Below, in pieces: positions 53,934-61,807 of a DNA stretch of 64,000 bases (position 1 is its first letter; each line of letters starts with the position of its first letter). The position numbers were made by a program, and so were the translations under genes. The notes beneath the pieces were generated by a model. The model was not told the DNA's origin, made no database searches, and saw only the letters and a program-made list of their open reading frames with translations. The stretch comes from Photobacterium jeanii (GTDB lineage: Bacteria > Pseudomonadota > Gammaproteobacteria > Enterobacterales > Vibrionaceae): assembly GCF_001650345.1 (NCBI RefSeq), contig NZ_LVHF01000033.1, positions 62,001 to 126,000 on the forward strand. Direction: 5' to 3'.

Positions 53934-54064
53934 GCAAAGTGAAACTTGTGAACACTCAAATGAAGCTTTCAGTTAGAACACAGAAAAGCCGTTCATAAGA
54001 CTTAACCAGCAAAAAGAAACGAATTAAGTACACAGCGGTAGCACAGACCAAGAGGCAAGCAGAG

Positions 54065-55006
54065 ATGTATTTCAATATCCAAAGATTCTCTACCCATGAT
54101 GGCGATGGCATTCGTTCCATTCTTTTTCTTAAAGGATGCAGCTTGTCTTGCCCATGGTGCCAAAACCCAGAAAGTCGCAGCGAAAAGCATTCACTGTTGT
54201 TTGATCAGCGAAGCTGCATGGAAGGCTGCCAGCTTTGCGTTTCTGCATATCAAACCACAACTCAATCCATAGCGGGTAGCGAAACGGTGGGTGATGGTAT
54301 TCAACGCATCGACAACCAGCTCATCATCAATCGCAAGGCAATTAAAGAAGACCAATTGATCGCGCTACGAAACGTCTGTCCTACGCAAGCACTGACCGTC
54401 TGCGGTGAAGAGGCGAAATCAGACATGCTGTTCGACACCTTGATGAAAGACAAACCTTTCTATGACCAAAGCCAAGGTGGTGTGACCTTCTCCGGTGGTG
54501 AGCCTCTCATGCAAGCGGATTTAGTGGCCGAACTCGCGCAGCGTCTGCATGACCACCAAGTCTCGACTGCTATTGAATCGTGCATGCATGTGCCATGGAA
54601 GAACGTCGAAAAAGCCGCGCCGCATATCGATTGTTGGTTGGCGGATTTAAAACACACCGATGAAGAAAAGTTTCTTAGTTGGGCGAAAGGTTCACTAAAA
54701 CGCATCAAAGACAATTTCCGAAAACTGGCACCTATCGCGAAACGCATTGTGATTCGCGTTCCCGTTGTGCCGGGGTTCAATGACACCATCGAAGAGTTGA
54801 AAGACATCATCGATTTTGCGGCCTCACTAGAAAGCTGCCAAGAACTTCACTTGCTGCCGTACCACACGCTCGGCATCAATAAATACCGTTTGCTCGATAT
54901 GCCTTACGAGTGTTCTGACAAGCCATTAAACAAACCAGAACTGCTAGAAAGCGCCATGCAATACGCAAGCGAAAACACCCAACTTAACGTGATTGTAAGA
55001 GGTTAA
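54065..55006 (+). CDS. pflC: Glycyl-radical enzyme activase (PflC-like radical SAM)
   Basis: A 313-residue radical-SAM protein that would install the glycyl radical on the enzyme encoded next. The Fe-S motif is C25-x3-C29-x2-C32, with GGVTFSGGEPL near 147-157 for SAM binding. The ferredoxin-like insert normally carrying two 4Fe-4S clusters is reduced: only C51, C55, C58, C105 and C113 are present. It ends 2 bp before the partner gene, so translation is coupled. Confidence 0.88.
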   Translation: MYFNIQRFSTHDGDGIRSILFLKGCSLSCPWCQNPESRSEKHSLLFDQRSCMEGCQLCVSAYQTTTQSIAGSETVGDGIQRIDNQLIINRKAIKEDQLIALRNVCPTQALTVCGEEAKSDMLFDTLMKDKPFYDQSQGGVTFSGGEPLMQADLVAELAQRLHDHQVSTAIESCMHVPWKNVEKAAPHIDCWLADLKHTDEEKFLSWAKGSLKRIKDNFRKLAPIAKRIVIRVPVVPGFNDTIEELKDIIDFAASLESCQELHLLPYHTLGINKYRLLDMPYECSDKPLNKPELLESAMQYASENTQLNVIVRG

Positions 55007-55008
55007 CT

Positions 55009-57432
55009 ATGGACCTGAACACCCTTCCTGAGCGTATCAAAGCGCACAAATCGGCACTGGTAAACATTGTAACGCCACCTGTCTGTACCGAGCGTGCAGA
55101 GGCATACACTCGTGCTTATCAAGCAAACGAAGACAAACCTGTAATTGTCCAACGTGCGCTAGCACTGCAAGAGCACTTACGCACTCGTACGATTTGGATT
55201 AAGCACGATGAGTTAATCGTCGGTAACCAAGCGAGCAAAGTGCGCGCTGCGCCTATTTTCCCGGAATATACAGTCCGTTGGATTGAAGCGGAAATTGATG
55301 GACTAGCCGACCGTCCGGGTGCAGGCTTTGCGGTCACCGAAGAAGATAAGCAAAGCATCCACAGCATCACACCGTACTGGCGCGGTAAAACGGTTCAAGA
55401 TCGTTGTTATGGCTTGTTTACCGATGAGCAGCAAGAAATCTTAGCCAGCACCATCATTAAAGCTGAAGGCAACATGACTTCGGGTGACGCGCACCTAGCG
55501 GTGGATAACGAGAAAATCTTGAAGCTAGGCATGAACGGTTTGCTAGAGGATGTTCGTCAGCACCGCGTAAACAATGATGTTTCGACCTTTGAAGGCTTGA
55601 AGAAAGAGCAGTTCTACAAATCGGTCGAAATCGTGTTGCTTGCCATTAAAGATCACATGGTGAGCTACGCTGAATTAGCAGCAAAAATGGCGCTTGAAGA
55701 GACGCGCCCGCTGCGCAAAGCTGAGTTAGAAAGCATTGCGGCAAACTGTCGTCATGTGGCGAGTGATGCGCCAGAAAACTTCTGGCAAGCACTGCAATTG
55801 AGCTACTTCGTTCAATTGATGCTACAAATCGAATCGAACGGTCACTCGGTTTCTTTCGGTCGTATGGACCAATTCCTCAACGAATTTTATGTTCGTGATA
55901 TCGAAAACGGCACAATTGAGAAAGACTTCGCATTAGAGTTGCTACAAAGCTGCTGGTTGAAGCTGCTTGAAGTAAACAAGATTCGCTCTGGTGCGCACTC
56001 GAAAGCATCGGCAGGTTCTCCGCTGTATCAAAACGTGTGTATCGGCGGTCAGAAGTTGAATGAAAAGGGTGAGCCTGAAGACGCAGTGAATCCACTTTCT
56101 TGGGCGATTCTGGAATCTTGTGGTCAGTTACGTTCGACGCAACCTAACTTGAGTGTGCGTTACCATGAGGGGTTAAACCAAGAATTCCTGATGGGCTGTG
56201 TTGAAGTGATTAAATGTGGCTTCGGTATGCCTGCGTTTAACAACGATGAGATTGTCATTCCTGAATTCATCAAACTTGGCGTAGAGAAAGAAGACGCGTA
56301 CAACTACGCATCTATCGGTTGTATCGAGACGGCGGTTCCGGGCAAATGGGGTTACCGTTGTACGGGCATGAGCTTCATTAACTTCGCCCGTATTCTGCTC
56401 GCTTCATTGAACGAAGGTGTGGATGCAACAACGGGTAAAGCTTTCCTGCCACACGATAAGTCATTAGCAAAGGGCAACTTTGAGAACTTTGAACAAGTGA
56501 CGGCGTCTTGGGCAGAGCAAATCCGCTACTACACCCGTAAATCGATTGAGATTGATACAGTAGTCGACAGCGTACTTGAACAGCAAGCTCAAGACATCTT
56601 CTGTTCAACGCTGGTAGATGACTGTTTAGCTCGCGGTAAAACCGTGAAAGAAGGTGGCGCGAAATACGACTGGGTATCAGGCTTGCAAGTCGGTATCGCC
56701 AACTTGGGGAACAGCCTAGCAGCCATCAAGCACCTTGTTTTCGATGACGCACAAATCACTCAACCAGAGCTTGCAAAAGCATTGGCAGAAGATTTCGACG
56801 GCATGGAGAACGAGCAGCTTCGCCAACGTCTTATCAACTTTGCACCAAAATACGGTAACGATGATGATGCAGTAGATCAACTACTGGCAGACGCGTACCA
56901 AGTGTACATTGATGAGCTAGAGCAGTTCGTTAATACGCGTCATGATCGTGGTCCAATTGGTGGCGGTTACTACGCAGGCACATCAAGTATTTCGGCAAAC
57001 GTCCCATTCGGCGCTTCAACCATGGCAACGCCAGACGGCCGCAAAGCGAAAACGCCATTGGCAGAAGGTGCAAGCCCATCGTCTGGCTCAGACCGTTTAG
57101 GCCCAACAGCTGTGTACAACTCGGTCGGTAAGATCCAAGCGAATAAGATCCTTGGTGGCGTGCTGCTTAACCAGAAGTTAAGCCCGGCAGCGGTTGAGTC
57201 TGAAGGGGATAAGCTCAAGCTTTCTATGTTAATTCGTACCTTCTTCAATCATCACAAAGGTTGGCACGTGCAGTACAATATCGTCTCTCGTGAGACCTTG
57301 TTGGCTGCGAAGAAAAACCCAGAGCAATATCGTGATCTTGTTGTGCGAGTTGCAGGCTACTCAGCCTTCTTCACCGCGCTATCACCAGATGCGCAAGACG
57401 ACATTATTGCGCGCACTGAGCATGAGTTATAA
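55009..57432 (+). CDS. pflD: Glycyl-radical enzyme, PflD/YbiW group
   Basis: An 807-residue glycyl-radical enzyme. The thiyl-radical Cys is C438 in SIGCIETAV, where the GCxE motif marks lyase/dehydratase-type family members, not true pyruvate formate-lyase (two adjacent Cys). The glycyl radical is G783 in RVAGYSAFF. It acts only without oxygen. Its context (activase, fructose-6-phosphate aldolase, DeoR regulator) fits the PflD/YbiW group, which recent work, as I recall it, links to ring-opening of 1,5-anhydroglucitol 6-phosphate to 1-deoxyfructose 6-phosphate. The substrate here is inferred. Confidence 0.87.
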   Translation: MDLNTLPERIKAHKSALVNIVTPPVCTERAEAYTRAYQANEDKPVIVQRALALQEHLRTRTIWIKHDELIVGNQASKVRAAPIFPEYTVRWIEAEIDGLADRPGAGFAVTEEDKQSIHSITPYWRGKTVQDRCYGLFTDEQQEILASTIIKAEGNMTSGDAHLAVDNEKILKLGMNGLLEDVRQHRVNNDVSTFEGLKKEQFYKSVEIVLLAIKDHMVSYAELAAKMALEETRPLRKAELESIAANCRHVASDAPENFWQALQLSYFVQLMLQIESNGHSVSFGRMDQFLNEFYVRDIENGTIEKDFALELLQSCWLKLLEVNKIRSGAHSKASAGSPLYQNVCIGGQKLNEKGEPEDAVNPLSWAILESCGQLRSTQPNLSVRYHEGLNQEFLMGCVEVIKCGFGMPAFNNDEIVIPEFIKLGVEKEDAYNYASIGCIETAVPGKWGYRCTGMSFINFARILLASLNEGVDATTGKAFLPHDKSLAKGNFENFEQVTASWAEQIRYYTRKSIEIDTVVDSVLEQQAQDIFCSTLVDDCLARGKTVKEGGAKYDWVSGLQVGIANLGNSLAAIKHLVFDDAQITQPELAKALAEDFDGMENEQLRQRLINFAPKYGNDDDAVDQLLADAYQVYIDELEQFVNTRHDRGPIGGGYYAGTSSISANVPFGASTMATPDGRKAKTPLAEGASPSSGSDRLGPTAVYNSVGKIQANKILGGVLLNQKLSPAAVESEGDKLKLSMLIRTFFNHHKGWHVQYNIVSRETLLAAKKNPEQYRDLVVRVAGYSAFFTALSPDAQDDIIARTEHEL

Positions 57433-57449
57433 CTGAAGCTTCACTTGAG

Positions 57450-57461
57450 TTTCAAATGAAA
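57450..57461. promoter_or_regulatory. TTTCA-NN-TGAAA motif, copy upstream of deoR
   Basis: TTTCAAATGAAA, 49 bp before the DeoR start and directly abutting the long palindrome. Suggests autoregulation. Confidence 0.4.
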
Positions 57462-57491
57462 GGAAGAGGCACTATAATAGTGCCTCTTCCT
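57461..57491 (+). terminator. 31-bp perfect palindrome between pflD and the regulator gene
   Basis: Two 15-base perfect arms (AGGAAGAGGCACTAT and its complement) around a single A. In RNA this makes a very stable hairpin 28 bases after the pflD stop. Only a short TGTATTT follows, so it may be a partial terminator, an mRNA-stabilising structure or, as DNA, a regulator site. It lies 18 bp before the DeoR start codon. Confidence 0.55.
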
Positions 57492-57509
57492 GTATTTAGA
57501 GCCCGCAAG

Positions 57510-58250
57510 ATGAATCCTAGACAAAACGAAATTCTACAATTAGTGAATGACAGAAAACGCATTCAAGTCACTGAACTTGTTGAAATTATCGGGGTGTCAG
57601 GAGTGACAATCCGCCAAGATCTTACTTACCTTGAACAAGAAGGATATTTAAAACGCGTACACGGCGCGGCAACCACACTTCAAATTGATGATATCGACAG
57701 TCGTTTAGAAGTTCGTTTTGATATTAAGCAAGCACTCGCGAATAAAGCCGCTGATTTAGTGGCTCCGAATGAAACCGTGCTCATTGAAGGTGGTAGCGCC
57801 AACGCCCTGCTTGCGAGAACACTCGCAGAACGCGGTGACGTTACTATCATCACACCATCGGCTTACATTGCTCACCTGATCCGCAATACCTCAGCAAACA
57901 TCATCTTGCTTGGCGGTGTATATCAACCTCAAGGTGAGAGCTTAGTTGGGCCATTGACCAAACTATGCATTGAAAATATTCATTTCAGCACCGCATTTTT
58001 AGGTATTGATGGCTTCCACCAAGATACAGGTTTCACCAGCCGCGACATGATGCGAGCAGACATCGCATCCACTATTATGGCAAAACGTCGCCGTAATATC
58101 ATACTGACCGACGCAAGCAAATTTGGGCAAATCTTTCCGTCTACTATCGGGGCGACAAACAATATATCAGTCCTCCTGACTGACGATTCGGCACCTAAAG
58201 ACGATATCAGCTTCTTAAAAGCACAAGGTGTAACCGTTTATTTCGGCTAG
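57510..58250 (+). CDS. DeoR/GlpR-family sugar-phosphate-responsive regulator
   Basis: A 246-residue regulator. The HTH_DeoR is at about 5-58 (ILQLVNDRKRIQVTELVEIIGVSGVTIRQDLTYLEQEGYLKRVHG). The DeoRC sugar-phosphate domain has LIEGGSANALLARTLAER, ILLGGVY and the IDGFHQDTGFTSRDMMRA segment. The ATG at 57510 matches the family start; the earlier ATG at 57456 adds 18 residues encoded by the palindrome. It probably represses pflCD and fsa and senses a sugar phosphate. Confidence 0.87.
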   Translation: MNPRQNEILQLVNDRKRIQVTELVEIIGVSGVTIRQDLTYLEQEGYLKRVHGAATTLQIDDIDSRLEVRFDIKQALANKAADLVAPNETVLIEGGSANALLARTLAERGDVTIITPSAYIAHLIRNTSANIILLGGVYQPQGESLVGPLTKLCIENIHFSTAFLGIDGFHQDTGFTSRDMMRADIASTIMAKRRRNIILTDASKFGQIFPSTIGATNNISVLLTDDSAPKDDISFLKAQGVTVYFG

Positions 58251-58308
58251 TCATACGCTTAGTAATTGTCAGCACCACAAAAGACTCTGATTTAGAAAAA
58301 CATAAAGG

Positions 58309-58336
58309 GTGACTTACACCAATCGGAATAAGTCAC
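58309..58336. terminator. Bidirectional terminator between deoR and choloylglycine hydrolase genes
   Basis: GTGACTTA (58309-58316) and TAAGTCAC (58329-58336) form a stem between convergent genes, followed by TCTATTTATT. Confidence 0.55.
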
Positions 58337-58388
58337 TCTATTTATTATTTAAATTAATTGAGCCTCTTTACACCATCATCCTAGGCAA

Positions 58389-59408
58389 TTACTTATCCTG
58401 CGGATGAATACCAAGCGTTGTCGGTGCTGCTTTGTTTACATCAAACATGGTGAAGTTGTACGTTTCTGCCGCCCAAGTATCGTAGCGATCAAGTACCCAC
58501 TCACCTGCGTTGCGGTCTGTGTGAACTGTCCATAATGTTGGGAAAACATCTGGCGTTTCTAGGCTATGGTCAAGCTGCTCGTAACCAGCAAAGGTGCTGT
58601 TAGCGACTGCTTTCATTGCGTTTTTCGCCGCAATGTTATCGGTCACGTCACGTGCATACATGTCTGTCATGATTTCTTTAGCACGTAGGCGACGGTCGAT
58701 TGGGTGAATACTGCCATCTGATTTTTTACCGTTAGCACTAAACTCAAGATGCACGGAAAGCTCAGGGTTGTTGGTTAACGCCTCTCCGTCTTTACCGCGA
58801 TACACTTTAAGTTCGCCTTGGACGAATTCAACCACAGCAACATCGCCTGTCTTATCAGCAAATTGGTAATGCACTGGCGCCTGCGTACAGTGACCATGGC
58901 TGTTTGGTAAGTTACAAATTTCAGCTTCGATGATATCGACTTTTGAGTTTTCGATAGCGTCTAACACCTCTGCGACTGTCGCAAAGTTATCTGCCGCCCA
59001 GTTGGGTACTTCTAGAGCTGATACATCTGGTGTGTCTGCCGTGCCTTCAGGGAAAGCGGTGTAATCGCGCCCCAAGTACAGAATACGCGCTTCTAAGCCT
59101 GCGTCATTCATCGCCTCGGCAACAATCCCTTTACCCAGTTCAGTTTTCGACTCTGAGAAAGATTTGATTTTGAGCGTTGCGTATTTCGAGGTTGTTGCTT
59201 CGGCATTTTTCGTCGCAGCGTAAACACTCTTCACACCTTTACCTGTACCAATCACGGCCGCTTCATCGTGACCAAACCAGTCCATAGAACGTGTCGATAG
59301 CGATGCTTCGCCGTTGTGATAAACCGCAGTGGTACAAGCCTGTGCGGTACCTACGATTGCTGTGGTTGCAGTTGCTGCTAAAGCGATTGCTAAGATTGTC
59401 TTGTTCAT
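58389..59408 (-). CDS. Secreted choloylglycine-hydrolase/penicillin V acylase homologue
   Basis: A 339-residue Ntn hydrolase. The signal peptide ends AQA and the next residue, C25 (CTTAVYHNG), is the expected N-terminal nucleophile exposed by cleavage. RSMDWFGHDEA and the later Asn/Arg region (ERxD-like segments) fit the family. Members cut the amide bond of conjugated bile salts, penicillin V or acyl-homoserine lactones. A periplasmic or secreted site favours bile-salt or AHL-type substrates. V. cholerae has a homologue; the substrate here is undetermined. Confidence 0.85.
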   Translation of the reverse strand: MNKTILAIALAATATTAIVGTAQACTTAVYHNGEASLSTRSMDWFGHDEAAVIGTGKGVKSVYAATKNAEATTSKYATLKIKSFSESKTELGKGIVAEAMNDAGLEARILYLGRDYTAFPEGTADTPDVSALEVPNWAADNFATVAEVLDAIENSKVDIIEAEICNLPNSHGHCTQAPVHYQFADKTGDVAVVEFVQGELKVYRGKDGEALTNNPELSVHLEFSANGKKSDGSIHPIDRRLRAKEIMTDMYARDVTDNIAAKNAMKAVANSTFAGYEQLDHSLETPDVFPTLWTVHTDRNAGEWVLDRYDTWAAETYNFTMFDVNKAAPTTLGIHPQDK

Positions 59409-59478
59409 GTCATCTACTCATTTCGTCATCTGAAGTTGGGTAAAGATTAATGCGACAATGAAATAAACAACAACGAGG

Positions 59479-59501
59479 AGCTGTAAGCCTAGCTTACAGC
59501 T
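59479..59501. terminator. Hairpin between def and choloylglycine hydrolase genes
   Basis: AGCTGTAAG (59479-59487) and CTTACAGCT (59493-59501), perfect 9-bp arms with a 5-nt loop. The T-content after it on the minus strand is modest, so it is either a weak terminator or part of the leader of the hydrolase mRNA. Confidence 0.5.
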
Positions 59502-59550
59502 AAGAAGAAATAATCGAGGAAAAAGGCAATTGAGATAAACAATACAGCAG

Positions 59551-60060
59551 CTAGGCTTTAGCCACCGCTTTAAGGTGTTTCTTCACTTTCTTCATCGCCA
59601 TTTGGCGCTTGAGCGGTGAGAGATAATCAATGAACAAGTTACCTTCAAGATGATCGATTTCATGTTGCATTACAATCGCCAGAAACTCGCTACTCTCAAT
59701 AGTGATAGGTTGACCTTGACGATCGAGCGCCGACACGGTTACCGAGGTATAACGCTCAACTTCAGCGTAATAATCAGGGATAGATAAACAACCTTCTTGC
59801 CCCATGGCTTTATTCTCGCCACTCACCACTTGTGGGTTAATCAGCACCAAAGGCTGATCGCGCGCCTCTGACAAGTCAATCACGACTATCGCCTCACGAC
59901 GGCCAACTTGCGGCGCGGCTAAGCCAATACCGTTATCTGTGGCATATAAGGTCTCTAACATGTCATCAATAACAGGCTGTGCAGCAGCAATATCAGTGAC
60001 AGGCTCTGCTTTTAATTTCAGTCTTGGATCTGGGATAGTCAGTATGTCTAAAACAGCCAT
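59551..60060 (-). CDS. def: Peptide deformylase (additional copy)
   Basis: A 169-residue metallo-deformylase with the three family motifs: GIGLAAPQVG, EGCLSIP and QHEIDHLEG. It removes formyl from the N-terminal Met of nascent proteins. The ATG at 60060 has AAGGA upstream; the longer frame adds 39 unrelated residues. It is not next to fmt or dprA/smg, the usual place of the main def gene, so this is probably a second paralogue. Confidence 0.9.
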   Translation of the reverse strand: MAVLDILTIPDPRLKLKAEPVTDIAAAQPVIDDMLETLYATDNGIGLAAPQVGRREAIVVIDLSEARDQPLVLINPQVVSGENKAMGQEGCLSIPDYYAEVERYTSVTVSALDRQGQPITIESSEFLAIVMQHEIDHLEGNLFIDYLSPLKRQMAMKKVKKHLKAVAKA

Positions 60061-60179
60061 AACGTCCTTACACTTATTAATCATTACGATGAAAAGACTG
60101 TATGAAGGCACGCAAGTTAAGTCGTCGACTTCACACTTCACCTCTCTTACATAGCGCAAAAATACGCTACACATCAAGC

Positions 60180-60205
60180 AAAAAGCGCAGCCTAAACTGC
60201 GCTTT
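60180..60205 (-). terminator. Terminator after the glutathione synthetase gene
   Basis: AAAGCGCAG (60182-60190) and CTGCGCTTT (60197-60205); the A-run around 60180-60184 gives T's on the minus strand. Confidence 0.75.
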
Positions 60206-60240
60206 ATGAGCTTTGCTTTCTTTTGGCGACTAGAGAGGGA

Positions 60241-61764
60241 TTAATCCACCAGCGTCAGAGAGTCGAGGATCCCTTTGCCACTGTGGATCCCACCTTCGTT
60301 CTCGCTTGCGGGTTTACTGCGGATCAAATACCCCGCATAGCCATTAAACTCGGTAACGGGCTGACCTTGATAGTGCGCCGTGAACAAACCGATTTCACTC
60401 ACTAAATCCGTTACCAAACTTTGCTTGCTATCGCGCACCGCAATGGTCGGTTTCTCACGCTCGTGTGGATACAAGCGTTGCATGAGCGCCCATGCGTCGT
60501 ATTCGGCAGGTTTAAGCTCACTCAGCTTGGCACTAATATCATCCCCAAACACACAGTGACCACCGCCCTCACCTTGGTTTTTCAGTACCCACTCTTGCTT
60601 ATTGGCTTGTGTATTGAACCACGTGATTGTCTCTGTCGAAATCGGCTTCATGTCAGCCAGCACACTTTTCACCAGCTCCGCTTCCGCCAAGCTCAATCCC
60701 CAACGCGCATAATCTGCCGCAGGCATCATGGTCAGGATCATCTGCATCGATTTACTGGTCGCCAATTGTTGGCTAATGGTGGCATTAACCGCCACGCGGT
60801 GCTTCTCAATAAACAAACGGGTCTGACTCAAAGTATGGCAACACACAGGTTCGTTTAGTGCAGGGGCGTAATAGTCCATGTACTGATAGCCTGCGCGTAA
60901 GTAAACCACATCAATCGCGCCCACGCCATCCAACATCAGACGTTGATTGTCGCCACTCGAGAGCTGAGTACTAAGCTGCTCAAAGGTGCGACGAACGGTG
61001 CGAATGCCACGCTGCTGTAACGCCACTTCTAATAAGTGCTGATCGTAAACATTGTCTTCGTTGTTTTGCACCACCATTAAGAATGTCGGCTTGTGATTCA
61101 CCGCTTGAGTGCTATTTTCACCTTGAATGCTAGTTGCACCTTGAGTACTAGTTATACCTTGAATGCAAGCAAACTCAGCGTTGATCTTATTCGCGGCAGT
61201 GGCGATGCCGAGCGCGAGCTGCTCCATACCAATATTATCGGCAGGTGTAGCATTTTCATCTTCCAACCACTCGCGGTATATCGCTCCCCACTGATTGGAC
61301 ATAAACTGATGTAGCTCGGTCGCTCGCTGACCGAAAGGTCCCATCCCTGCTGCGATACCATTAAACTCAATCACTTTAGCGCCATGCTGGCGATCATCCA
61401 TGAAATCGGTGCGCATCAATAACAAAGGTTGGCGTGCTGGTAGACGGCGGCTCTCTTGCTCACCATGCGCTTGCTGATGGAGCGCCATCAAGCTGCCAAA
61501 AAACGGATCGGCTTTTGCCATATCGCGCAATGAAGATTGCAGAAAATCATGATCTTCTGAAACCGCACTGATCAACTTAGCGATCAGTGGCGTGACCTTT
61601 AACAAATGCTGATACACAGGGCGCTCCATTGTCGTCGGTGCAATACTAAACGGACAATGCCGAGCCGTATTATCAGCCTGACGAAACGCCACACCATGCA
61701 TGATTGCCCACTCACAGGCATCTTCAATCACTTGATTAGAAACAAAAGGTTGTTGGTTGTTCAT
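60241..61764 (-). CDS. Eukaryotic-type glutathione synthetase homologue (ATP-grasp)
   Basis: A 507-residue protein with the signatures of eukaryotic GSS, unrelated in detail to bacterial GshB. These are VIEFNGIAAGMG (human EFNTISASFGG), a RLFIEKHRVAVNATISQQLATSKSMQ segment, the glycine-rich lid LKNQGEGGGHCVFGDDI, and SEIGLFT. It would ligate gamma-glutamylcysteine with glycine or a similar amine. An insertion near residues 198-215 holds a QGxxSx hexapeptide repeat. It is 43 bp downstream of the ABC exporter genes on the same strand, hinting that a thiol peptide or related product is exported. Confidence 0.78.
   Translation of the reverse strand: MNNQQPFVSNQVIEDACEWAIMHGVAFRQADNTARHCPFSIAPTTMERPVYQHLLKVTPLIAKLISAVSEDHDFLQSSLRDMAKADPFFGSLMALHQQAHGEQESRRLPARQPLLLMRTDFMDDRQHGAKVIEFNGIAAGMGPFGQRATELHQFMSNQWGAIYREWLEDENATPADNIGMEQLALGIATAANKINAEFACIQGITSTQGATSIQGENSTQAVNHKPTFLMVVQNNEDNVYDQHLLEVALQQRGIRTVRRTFEQLSTQLSSGDNQRLMLDGVGAIDVVYLRAGYQYMDYYAPALNEPVCCHTLSQTRLFIEKHRVAVNATISQQLATSKSMQMILTMMPAADYARWGLSLAEAELVKSVLADMKPISTETITWFNTQANKQEWVLKNQGEGGGHCVFGDDISAKLSELKPAEYDAWALMQRLYPHEREKPTIAVRDSKQSLVTDLVSEIGLFTAHYQGQPVTEFNGYAGYLIRSKPASENEGGIHSGKGILDSLTLVD
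61101..61172. repeat. 18-bp tandem repeat inside the glutathione synthetase gene
   Basis: Units at 61119-61136, 61137-61154 and 61155-61172, plus a diverged one at 61101-61118. Each encodes a six-residue unit of the type QG-x-T/N-S-T on the minus strand, keeping the frame. Confidence 0.65.
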
Positions 61765-61807
61765 TCGCTAATGCTCTTTAATTCTCTATTCTGAGTATCT
61801 CAATGCG

